From the NCBI GenBank assembly GCA_016210285.1, contig JACQUN010000110.1:1-9700 (forward strand): a DNA stretch of 9,700 bases, written 5' to 3'. The position numbers and the translations under genes were made by a program. Below are positions 1 through 6,011 of the stretch, piece after piece. This stretch comes from Chloroflexota bacterium. GTDB lineage: Bacteria; Chloroflexota; Dehalococcoidia; UBA1127; JACQUN01. A model generated the notes under the pieces. It had not been told where the DNA came from and ran no database searches. It saw nothing but the letters and a program-made list of their open reading frames with translations. Positions within the stretch are counted from its first letter, which is position 1. Every line of letters starts with the position of its first letter.

Positions 1-1254
1 CTGCCACAGCCTCTCCCCTGCCGTCTTGCTGGCCCGCAGCACCCGGTCCGCCAGCTCCTGGTTGTTGCTGAAGAGACCCACTCGGAGGTCCCCCAGGGCA
101 ACCACAATAGCCCCGGTGAGCGTGGCTACATCCACCAGGCGCTTCAACCCAATCTGGCGGGCGTAGGGGATAGCATCGGCCAGGGTGACCCGCCCCTCGG
201 CATCGGTGTTGATGACCTCGATGGTCTTGCCGTTCATGGCACGGACCACGTCGCCCGGCTTGTTGGCGCTCCCGCTGGGGAGATTTTCCGTAGCCGCAAC
301 GATGGCGGTGACGTTGATCCTGGGCCTCAGTTGCGCCAGGGCCTTGACCGCGGCCATGACGGAGGCGCCGCCGGCCATGTCGCCCTTCATCTCCTCCATG
401 CCCTGGGCTGACTTGATGGAGATGCCTCCTGAGTCGAAGGTGATGCCCTTGCCGACGAGGCCCAGGTTGTTGTCCGAGTTGCCGGGGTCACCGCTGTACT
501 TGAGCACGATGAACTTGGGAGGCTCAACACTCCCTTTGGCCACGCTCAAGAAGGCCCCCATGCCCAGCTCCTCGCACTGGGCCTTCTCCAGGACAGTCAG
601 CCCCAGGCCGTGCTCCTCAGCAATCTGGTGGGCGACCTCCGCCATGCGCGTGGGGGTCATCTGATTGGCGGGCTCGTTCACCATATCCCGCGCCAGAGAC
701 ACCGCACCTGCCAGGATAGTCCCCAGGTCAATCCCGCGCTGAAGGGGGACGACCTTGCCGTTGTCCGCCTCCACCACCAGGAGCTCCTTCAGCTCCTTTT
801 CCCCATCTTCCCCCTTTGACCGATACTTCTTGAAGGCATAGAGCCCGAGCAGGGCCCCCTCGGCGATGGCCTGGCCTGCCTCCTCAGCGGCAAGCCCGCC
901 CACACCTGCCCCGTGGGCGATGGTGGCTGCCCGCTCCACTCCCTTGCCCCGAAGATAGCGGCAAGCCTCTGCGGTGACACCCCGCACCACATCGGCATTG
1001 AACTCCTTCTGCTTGCCCAGGCCCACGACCAGCACTCGCCTGGCTGGCAGGCGGCCCATGGTATGAATCAGCGTGAGCTCACCGCGCTTCCCCTTGATTT
1101 CCCCATCACCGATCAGGCTGCTGATGACACCCCCAAGAGCGCGGTCCACGGCGCCTGTTCCCTCGCCGGGCTGCTGAACACCCTCAAAAAGATTCACCAT
1201 GATGGCGCTCACATCCATCCTGGTAATATCCCCGACTACCGCCCTGGTCTCCAT
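1..1254 (-). CDS. pepA: Leucyl aminopeptidase (M17 family), C-terminus cut by window edge
   Basis: Cytosolic metallopeptidase that removes N-terminal residues, leucine preferred, from peptides; family members are hexamers with two metal ions per active site. The 418 codons visible cover the N-terminal macro-like domain and most of the catalytic domain; about 80 residues are missing at the left edge compared with the roughly 500-residue E. coli enzyme. The metal and catalytic residues are all visible: K269 and D274 in GKGITFDSGG, K281, the Asp of KGDMAGGA, and D351, E353 and R355 in the signature NTDAEGRV. Their numbering lies within about one residue of the E. coli enzyme as I remember it. 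The start at 1254 is chosen for the AGGAG placed 5 nt upstream; the ATG at 1200 lies inside the conserved N-terminal region. It follows the kinase-like gene by 68 bp on the same strand, with no clear promoter between, so co-transcription is likely. Confidence 0.96.
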   Translation of the reverse strand, partial: METRAVVGDITRMDVSAIMVNLFEGVQQPGEGTGAVDRALGGVISSLIGDGEIKGKRGELTLIHTMGRLPARRVLVVGLGKQKEFNADVVRGVTAEACRYLRGKGVERAATIAHGAGVGGLAAEEAGQAIAEGALLGLYAFKKYRSKGEDGEKELKELLVVEADNGKVVPLQRGIDLGTILAGAVSLARDMVNEPANQMTPTRMAEVAHQIAEEHGLGLTVLEKAQCEELGMGAFLSVAKGSVEPPKFIVLKYSGDPGNSDNNLGLVGKGITFDSGGISIKSAQGMEEMKGDMAGGASVMAAVKALAQLRPRINVTAIVAATENLPSGSANKPGDVVRAMNGKTIEVINTDAEGRVTLADAIPYARQIGLKRLVDVATLTGAIVVALGDLRVGLFSNNQELADRVLRASKTAGERLWQ

Positions 1255-1322
1255 TCAGTCTCCTTTCCATCCTTTTTGCTCGAACCCACGCCCCTGGAAA
1301 CGTGAGGGAAATGTTCTCAAGA

Positions 1323-1928
1323 CTACCGAACGCGACGTTGCCAGCGCCTCACCTCCCGCAGGATCTTCTCCACCACCGGGGTGATGTCCCGCGAGGTGTC
1401 CACAACAAAGTGATTGCGTGCGATGGGCTCCACCGATGCCCGCATCCGCTGGTACACCCTCCAATCGGCATCTGATGCGTCCGCTGAGAAGTCACCCGCC
1501 GCCCTCCGCTCCAGGCGCTCCCTCACCACGTGGTCCGGGGCCTCGACCCGCACCAGCACCAGCTTGCAGTTGAGCCGCTCGGCGATGTGGTAGAGGCGCT
1601 CCCGATGGGCCTCCACCAGGTTCGTTGCATCCAGCAGCACTGACGCGCCCCGCACGAGGAGCCTTTCCACAAGCTGGTGGCAGGCTCGGAACAGCCTGGC
1701 GCTCTCTGTTGCAGTATACGTGGGCGCAGGCCAGAGGGCCTTCCGAAGGCGGTCAGTCTCCAGAATTACCACAGGGATTCGGGCGGCCAGCCGCTGGCTG
1801 AGGTAGGACTTTCCCGTGCCGGGCAAGCCAACCACCACAACAAACACTGGCCTGGCCGCCGGCTCCGGAAGCGGCGGAAGGCTGGCCAGGAGGGTCTCTG
1901 TGTCATCGGCGCGAACCCTGCTCTCCAT
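1323..1928 (-). CDS. P-loop kinase-like ATPase (AAA_33 / zeta-toxin-like family)
   Basis: Predicted small soluble ATP-binding protein of 201 residues. The P-loop GLPGTGKS is at residues 34-41, directly after a hydrophobic beta strand (VFVVVVG). ETDRLRKAL (D59) follows as in nucleotide and shikimate-like kinases. A second hydrophobic strand ends in LLDATNL (D100, Walker B-like), and an arginine-rich stretch near residues 137-142 (RERLERR) fits the lid. This order is typical of the AAA_33 'predicted kinase' family, whose members phosphorylate varied small molecules or RNA; the substrate cannot be read from the sequence. The frame stays open up to 2045, but the start at 1928 is preferred: a TATAAT box at 2003-1998 would start transcription near 1990, inside the longer frame, and the extra 39 residues look non-native. 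The ribosome binding site is weak (AGGTG, 3 nt before ATG). The first gene of a likely kinase-pepA transcript. Confidence 0.85.
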   Translation of the reverse strand: MESRVRADDTETLLASLPPLPEPAARPVFVVVVGLPGTGKSYLSQRLAARIPVVILETDRLRKALWPAPTYTATESARLFRACHQLVERLLVRGASVLLDATNLVEAHRERLYHIAERLNCKLVLVRVEAPDHVVRERLERRAAGDFSADASDADWRVYQRMRASVEPIARNHFVVDTSRDITPVVEKILREVRRWQRRVR

Positions 1929-1997
1929 CGGCACCTGGGTGGCGGCACCCGGGTAGGTAGTCGGCCTTCCCCTGCGGGGCAGGGCCGCTTTCAGACT

Positions 1998-2003
1998 ATT
2001 ATA
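1998..2003 (-). promoter_or_regulatory. -10 box (TATAAT) for the kinase-pepA transcript
   Basis: On the minus strand the sequence TTGCATATAATAG carries a perfect TATAAT. The region 17 bp upstream (TTTGCG) matches a -35 box poorly. The predicted transcript would start near 1990 and leave a leader of about 60 nt before the ATG at 1928. It is the only short AT-rich stretch in this GC-rich gap, which supports the call. Confidence 0.5.
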
Positions 2004-2051
2004 TGCAACAGGCGGCCAGCCGCAAACCTGAGCGGGACGGGGCAAAGGACA

Positions 2052-2082
2052 CCTACCGAAGCCTTCGGGAGCGTGGTAGGAT
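2052..2082 (+). promoter_or_regulatory. Nested inverted repeat overlapping a possible extended -10 promoter for the crotonase gene
   Basis: CCTACC (2052-2057) pairs with GGTAGG (2075-2080), and inside it CCGAAG (2056-2061) pairs with CTTCGG (2063-2068). The right outer arm overlaps TGGTAGGAT (2074-2082), which fits an extended -10 element (TGN plus TAGGAT, 4 of 6). No good -35 is seen. It lies in the divergent gap between the kinase gene and the crotonase gene, so it could be an operator or a short hairpin. Function is inferred only. Confidence 0.3.
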
Positions 2083-2204
2083 GCAGGGTGGCCTCTGGCG
2101 GGAGGGGGCTGCTACGGCGGTGAGTGGGTCCGCCAGGTGGCCGGCCCCCGATGGGCTCGGCCCCCAAGGCGGGGACGATGCCAGAAAGAGCGAGGAGGGA
2201 CTGG

Positions 2205-2996
2205 ATGCCTCAGAGTGCACCGGTGCTGTACCAGCGCAAGGGTCACGTCTCTTACATCACGATAAACCGCCCGGAACGCCTCAATGCCCTGAGCCCCGAG
2301 GTCGTAGACGGGCTGCGGGAGGCGTTCATCACCTTCAAAGAGGAGCGAGAGGCGTGGGTTGCTATCTGGACCGGCGCTGGGGACCGGGCCTTCTCCGCCG
2401 GGGCCGACCTCAAGCACATGGCAAGCCGCTCGCCCCAGGACTTCTTCACCCAGTTCTGGCACGGCCCCCGCTTCCGCCAAGCCGAGATGCTCATGGACTG
2501 CTACAAGCCCGTGATCGCCGCCATCAACGGCTACTGCCTTGCGGGCGCCTTCATGATGGTCCTCTGGACCGACATCCGCATTGCGGTAGAGCACGCCAGG
2601 TTCGGCTATCTTGAGGTAGCACGGGGTGCAACGGCCACCGGCCAGGGTCCTGCTCGCCTGCCCAAGCAGATCCCCTACGCCATCGCCATGGAGATGCTGC
2701 TGACTGGCGAGATGCTGGATGCCCAGGAGGCCCACCGCATCGGGCTGGTGAACAAGGTCGTCCCTCCCGCCCAGCTCATGCCCACCGCCGAGCGATATGC
2801 TCAGCGCATTTGCGAGAACCCGCCCCTGAACGTCCGCCTGGTCAAGGAATGCGCCCTCCTGGGCCAGGACTACCCCATCGAGGTGGTCTCTCGCCTGGGG
2901 GTGGCCATGTCCTCCCTCCACCGTTTCACCGCCGACGCCCAGGAGGGGCCCCGGGCCTTCGCAGAGAAACGGAAAGCCGTCTATCGGGGCGAATAG
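2205..2996 (+). CDS. Enoyl-CoA hydratase/isomerase (crotonase superfamily)
   Basis: 263 residues, the usual size for a crotonase-fold CoA enzyme. The N-terminal strand and NRPERLNALS (residues 21-30) are typical. AFSAGADLK (62-70) forms the first oxyanion-hole and CoA-binding loop, and KPVIAAINGYCLAGAF (101-116) the second. LLTGEMLDAQEAHRIGLVNKVV (165-186) is the conserved family segment after the active site. Of the two glutamates of hydratases (Glu144 and Glu164 in rat crotonase), the second is present (E137 in FGYLEV), but the first position is Met117, and the PGAGGTQRL region is replaced by ATATGQGPARLP. Classic syn-hydration is therefore doubtful; isomerase, hydrolase or other crotonase chemistry is possible. 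The start at 2205 has AGGAGG 6 nt upstream; the frame is open from 2124 without a comparable site. It is divergent from the kinase gene and lies about 850 bp before the abfD homologue. Confidence 0.92.
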   Translation: MPQSAPVLYQRKGHVSYITINRPERLNALSPEVVDGLREAFITFKEEREAWVAIWTGAGDRAFSAGADLKHMASRSPQDFFTQFWHGPRFRQAEMLMDCYKPVIAAINGYCLAGAFMMVLWTDIRIAVEHARFGYLEVARGATATGQGPARLPKQIPYAIAMEMLLTGEMLDAQEAHRIGLVNKVVPPAQLMPTAERYAQRICENPPLNVRLVKECALLGQDYPIEVVSRLGVAMSSLHRFTADAQEGPRAFAEKRKAVYRGE

Positions 2997-3849
2997 GCGG
3001 GCAACCGCCAGGAGGAGGGCGGGAGGACGGCTGGAGAGGAAGTCCCCGAAGGCGCGCCCTTTGAGCTTCGCCACCTCGGCGTACCTCTCCAGGTAGCGCC
3101 CCTGTCCGAAGTTCACTGACCGCTATCGGCGCGTTCCCCGTCTCCCCTCCCGACGGCGATCTCGTGTTCTCCCAGATGCGCACCCTGTGCCAGGTGCCCA
3201 GCCCCCCGATGGGGATGATCGGTGAAGCGCGCGCGCTGCATCTCCTCACTCAAGGTTTGGCCTCCCTCTCGCGGCCAGCCGCTCCGCATAGTTTCGCCGT
3301 GAGGAACCGCTGCACGGAACGCTGGATTGTTCAACTTCTACACCACCACCATAGATCAGTCGCCGTCAGCGGCAATTGACCTCGGCTAGGGGCTGAATCA
3401 ACCCGGTAAGCCCTTCTCCTCCCAAGGCCGTGCTCCAAAGCAGCGAAATCTTGCGTCGCCCCCCGCGCGGGGGCGTGGATTGGAACCCGGTCGGAGTGGT
3501 TGTCACGTCGTGTCCTTGCCCAGGTCGCCTCAAAAGCGCAACGCCCCAGAGCACCCTGCAAGCTCAGCGCCTCCCTGCACCCAAGAGGCGCATCGCCGCA
3601 GGCCGATGTATACTGCTCAATGGCGTGAGAGGCGAGCACTCATGGACTCCAAGGTGGGCGTCTGGCAAGAAACTCTTTGAAAGCCATCTCAAGATTCGCG
3701 ACGACAGCGCCGGCTGATGGCCACTGAGCATCGCCCCAAGGGCGGTCATTCTGAGCCCTTCGCTGGTGGTGACGTTGCGTTCTTTGGATCAAGCTCATAA
3801 GGCTGCGGCCCTCTGTACAACGTCCGCACAAGTCTGAGGAGGTGACTCC
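2997..3849. other. Long gene-free region between the crotonase and abfD genes
   Basis: About 850 bp with no convincing gene on either strand. The open frames here lack good ribosome binding sites, and those across 3366-3639 on the minus strand encode the 'FQSTPPRGG' / 'IHAPARG' peptides that arise from translating type I-C CRISPR repeats. The contents I can name are the single repeat at 3455-3486, a partial echo GTCGCC at 3524, a TATACT hexamer at 3609-3614 without a matching -35, and the abfD ribosome binding site AGGAGGTGA at 3837-3845. A possible CoA-transferase-like peptide remnant around 3120-3250 (minus) is too weak to annotate. Confidence 0.6.
3455..3486 (+). CRISPR. Solitary type I-C-like CRISPR repeat (orphan, slightly degenerate)
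   Basis: A 32-bp unit beginning GTCGCCCCCC and ending GTGGATTGGAAC. As I remember it, the type I-C repeat of Desulfovibrio vulgaris has the same length and differs at two positions (A to G at 11, and A to G in the usual ATTGAAAC 3' end, which becomes the 5' handle of the crRNA). CGCCCCC (3457-3463) pairs with GGGGGCG (3469-3475), as in the repeat hairpin. No second full copy lies in the window; 37 nt downstream, a plausible spacer length, the first six bases GTCGCC recur at 3524-3529 and then the match stops. There are no cas genes and no AT-rich leader here. It is best read as an array relic or an isolated repeat-like element. Orientation follows the crRNA sense of known repeats. Confidence 0.65.
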
Positions 3850-5310
3850 ATGATGACCGGAGAGGAGTACCGCCAGAGCCTGCGACGCCTCCAGCGCCCC
3901 GTCTATGCCCTGGGGGAACGCGTGGAGGACGTCGCCAGCCATCCCCTCTTCCAGGACCACATCAACGCCGCTGCCCTTACCTACGACCTGGCCCATGACC
4001 CCCAGCACCAGGAGCTGCTTACCGCTACCTCCCACCTGAGCGGAAAGCGGATCAACCGCTTCACGCACATCCAGCAGAATACCGACGACCTGATGAGGAA
4101 GGTGCAGATGCTTCGGCTGCTGGGCCAGATCACGGGGAGCTGCTTCCAGCGGTGCGCCGGGCTGGATGCCCTGAACGCCGTTTACAACGCAACCTACCAG
4201 GTGGACCAGAAGTACGGCACCGACTACCATCGGCGTGCCCGCAGCTACGTATCCTACGTCCAGAACGCCGACCTGATGTGCGAGGGCGGTATGACCGACC
4301 CCAAGGGCGACCGAAGCCTGCGGCCCAGCCAGCAGGCCGATCCCGACCTGTACATGCACGTCGTTGAGCGGCGCGAGGACGGCATCGTGGTGCGAGGCGC
4401 CAAGCTCCACCAGACCGGCGCCGTCAACTCCCATGAGGTCATCGTCATGCCCACCACGGCCCTGCGCGAGGACGACAGGGACTACGCCGTCTCCTTTGCC
4501 GTACCCTCCGATGCCCCCGGCCTGGTCTTCATCTTTGGCCGCCAGACCAACGACCAGCGCAAGCTGAACGGGGAGCTAGACCAGGGCAACGCTCTGTATG
4601 GCTACACGGGCGGCGAGGCCATGGTGGTCTTCAACGACGTCTTTGTCCCTTGGGAGCGGGTATTCCTCTGCGGAGAGCATGACTTCGCCCTGGTGATGCT
4701 GGAGTACTTCTCCTGCTACCACCGCACCAACTACGGCGGCTGCAAGGCGGGGGTGGCCGACGTGCTCATCGGGGCCACGGCGCTGCTGGCCGAGTTCAAC
4801 GGCGTGGCCGGCAACCCCGTCGTGCGCGACAAGCTGGTGGAGATGGTGCACCTTGCGGAGACCCTGTACGCCTGCGCCACTGGGGCATCGGCCACGGGCC
4901 GGGCCACCCCAGCCGGGGGCTGGTGGGTGAACCCCCTTATGGCCAACACCACCAAGCTCAACACAGCCCGCTTCACCTACGACCTGCTCCGCCTGGCCCA
5001 TGACGTGGCGGGTGGGTCCGTGGCGACCCTCCCCTCCGAACGGGACCTGCAGCACCCCGAGGTGGGCAAGTACCTGGAAAAGTACCTCAGGGGCGCTGGC
5101 GGCGTCCCTGCCCAGCACCGAATACGGCTCTTCCGCCTGGTAGAGGCCCTGTCCTCCTGCCCGGTCATGCTGGAAGCCGTGCACGGCGCAGGCTCCCCCA
5201 TGACCCAGCGCATCCCCATGCTGAGACAGGCAGAGTTGGAGAAAAAGATCGCCCTGGCGAGAAAGCTGGCGGGCATCCCGGCCACCGGCGAGGCCCAGAC
5301 TCGAGGGTAA
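3850..5310 (+). CDS. abfD: 4-hydroxybutyryl-CoA dehydratase / vinylacetyl-CoA delta-isomerase family protein
   Basis: 486 residues, close to the 490 of the Clostridium aminobutyricum enzyme. That enzyme uses FAD and a [4Fe-4S] cluster to dehydrate 4-hydroxybutyryl-CoA to crotonyl-CoA and to isomerise vinylacetyl-CoA. All four known cluster ligands are present, each offset by one: C98 and C102 in GSCFQRC, H291 in CYHRTNYGG, and C298 in GGCKAG (C99, C103, H292 and C299 in the clostridial protein, from memory). Other active-site positions also match: T189, E256, Y295, K299, and E442 before HGAGSP. This separates it from HpaB-type phenol monooxygenases, which share the acyl-CoA dehydrogenase-like fold but lack the cluster. 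The start has AGGAGG 7 nt upstream and a second ATG directly after it. The physiological direction (4-hydroxybutyrate or aminobutyrate use, or a carbon-fixation cycle) cannot be told, since no partner genes such as a CoA transferase or 4-hydroxybutyrate dehydrogenase are in view. Confidence 0.92.
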   Translation: MMTGEEYRQSLRRLQRPVYALGERVEDVASHPLFQDHINAAALTYDLAHDPQHQELLTATSHLSGKRINRFTHIQQNTDDLMRKVQMLRLLGQITGSCFQRCAGLDALNAVYNATYQVDQKYGTDYHRRARSYVSYVQNADLMCEGGMTDPKGDRSLRPSQQADPDLYMHVVERREDGIVVRGAKLHQTGAVNSHEVIVMPTTALREDDRDYAVSFAVPSDAPGLVFIFGRQTNDQRKLNGELDQGNALYGYTGGEAMVVFNDVFVPWERVFLCGEHDFALVMLEYFSCYHRTNYGGCKAGVADVLIGATALLAEFNGVAGNPVVRDKLVEMVHLAETLYACATGASATGRATPAGGWWVNPLMANTTKLNTARFTYDLLRLAHDVAGGSVATLPSERDLQHPEVGKYLEKYLRGAGGVPAQHRIRLFRLVEALSSCPVMLEAVHGAGSPMTQRIPMLRQAELEKKIALARKLAGIPATGEAQTRG

Positions 5311-5312
5311 CG

Positions 5313-5333
5313 CTGGGCCGGCCATTGGCCCAG
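5313..5333 (+). terminator. Hairpin just after abfD, possible terminator
   Basis: CTGGGCC (5313-5319) and GGCCCAG (5327-5333) form a perfect 7-bp GC-rich stem with a 7-nt loop, starting 2 nt after the abfD stop codon. There is no T-tract after it, so it could instead protect the 3' end or need a factor to end transcription. Confidence 0.4.
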
Positions 5334-5363
5334 GATGCCGCTGACCCCCAGGCAGACTCCTCC

Positions 5364-5381
5364 TATAGCTCGTTATAGCTC
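5364..5381. repeat. Short tandem repeat TATAGCTC, 10-nt period
   Basis: TATAGCTC occurs at 5364-5371 and again at 5374-5381, one helical turn apart, in the gap between abfD and the PNPOx-like gene. It lies about 80 bp before the candidate promoter of the latter. Two same-face copies could bind a regulator, but there is no other support and chance is possible. Confidence 0.3.
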
Positions 5382-5442
5382 TCTCGCTCCTCTGTCTCCG
5401 GGGCTGGTCCCCACATCGAGCACACCAGGCCACCAGGCGCCG

Positions 5443-5471
5443 TTGCGTTCTGACAGAGCGGATGCTAGACT
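5443..5471 (+). promoter_or_regulatory. Extended -10 promoter for the PNPOx-like gene
   Basis: TTGCGT (5443-5448), a 17-bp spacer, then TAGACT (5466-5471) preceded by TGC, which makes an extended -10 element. Transcription would begin near 5478. This places the ATG at 5462 upstream of the transcript start and supports the downstream start at 5498. Confidence 0.5.
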
Positions 5472-5497
5472 GCCTCATTGAGATTCAAGGGGTGGTG

Positions 5498-5923
5498 ATG
5501 CCGATGATCCAGTTGACCGACGAGATGCGCCTCCTGATTGACAATGCCCTGGCGAACAAGACGCCGTGCATCCTGGCCACGGCATCCCGGGACGGCGACC
5601 CCGCTCTCGGCTTTCGGGGCAGCATGATGGTCTTCTCGGAGGAGAGCCTGGCCTTCTGGGAGCGAACCAGGGGGAAGGAGCTGGAGCATATCCGGGAGAA
5701 CCCGAAGGTGGTCGTGCTGTTCCGGGACCCAACGCGCCGCGTCGGCTGGAAGCTCTACGGGACAGCGATTGTCCATGCGGAAGGTCCTATCCGAGAGCAG
5801 GTGATGGCCAGGACTGTCCAGCCAGAGCTGGACCGGGACCCAGAGCGCAAAGGGGTAGCTGTCGTCATTCAGATCACCCGCGTCACCGATACTTCGGGAA
5901 GGGTCCAGCAGACACGCGAGTAG
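5498..5923 (+). CDS. Pyridoxamine 5'-phosphate oxidase-like FMN-binding protein
   Basis: 141 residues with the split-barrel flavin-binding fold pattern. TPCILATASRDGDPALGFRGSMMVFSEESLAFWERTRGKELEHIRENPKV-type spacing covers residues 22-70, followed by strands VVVLFRD (71-77) and GWKLYGTAIVHAEG (83-96). R40 and the W54-K60 stretch fall where FMN phosphate contacts are usual in this superfamily. The members are homodimeric soluble flavin or F420 proteins with very varied substrates; true PdxH is longer and has a C-terminal substrate motif not seen here, so the reaction is not assigned. The start at 5498 has AAGGGG 5 nt upstream and lies after the predicted promoter; an ATG at 5504 and the in-frame ATG at 5462 are alternatives. 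It lies just upstream of, and in the same direction as, the arsR gene, which has its own promoter. Confidence 0.82.
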   Translation: MPMIQLTDEMRLLIDNALANKTPCILATASRDGDPALGFRGSMMVFSEESLAFWERTRGKELEHIRENPKVVVLFRDPTRRVGWKLYGTAIVHAEGPIREQVMARTVQPELDRDPERKGVAVVIQITRVTDTSGRVQQTRE

Positions 5924-5950
5924 GCAGCGGGATTATTCGTGCGCAAGGTC

Positions 5951-5979
5951 TTGACACCCGCAGGCGCCGGGGCTATAAT
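5951..5979 (+). promoter_or_regulatory. Perfect-consensus sigma-70 promoter of arsR
   Basis: TTGACA (5951-5956), exactly 17 bp, then TATAAT (5974-5979). Both hexamers match consensus at every base. The predicted transcript starts near 5985, leaving only about 20-27 nt before the arsR start. Such a strong promoter suits a gene held off by a tight repressor. Confidence 0.88.
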
Positions 5980-6002
5980 ATTTCCAAAATCATGGAAATG
6001 TT
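5977..6002. promoter_or_regulatory. Inverted-repeat operator over the arsR -10 box and start site
   Basis: ATTTCCA (5980-5986) and TGGAAAT (5993-5999) are perfect 7-bp arms with a 6-bp centre. The symmetry continues outward to AAtATTTCCA / TGGAAATgTT, 9 of 10 paired over 5977-6002. It overlaps the end of the -10 hexamer and the predicted start site, so a bound dimer would block RNA polymerase. Autorepression by the ArsR protein encoded directly downstream is the simplest reading. Confidence 0.75.
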
Positions 6003-6011
6003 GAAGTGGCG

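Noticed and set aside
185..664. Plus-strand frame of 159 codons
   Set aside because: It lies opposite pepA, whose reading frame carries all the catalytic motifs.
1307..1315. GGAAATGTT upstream of pepA, identical to one half of the ArsR operator
   Set aside because: Only one half-site with no matching arm; a 9-base match is not rare enough in a window this size.
2112..3116. Minus-strand frame of 334 codons starting at 3116
   Set aside because: Almost all of it is opposite the crotonase gene, which has full family motifs; only the first 40 or so codons lie outside and show no family match.
3609..3614. TATACT hexamer as an abfD promoter
   Set aside because: No -35 partner at suitable spacing and over 230 bp from the start codon; mentioned only as part of the gap.
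3331..3639. Minus-strand open frames encoding peptides such as FQSTPPRGG and IHAPARGAT
   Set aside because: These peptides come from translating a type I-C CRISPR repeat and are a well-known false gene call; the frames lack ribosome binding sites.
4576..5478. Minus-strand frame of 300 codons
   Set aside because: Shadow of abfD caused by high GC content at codon position three.
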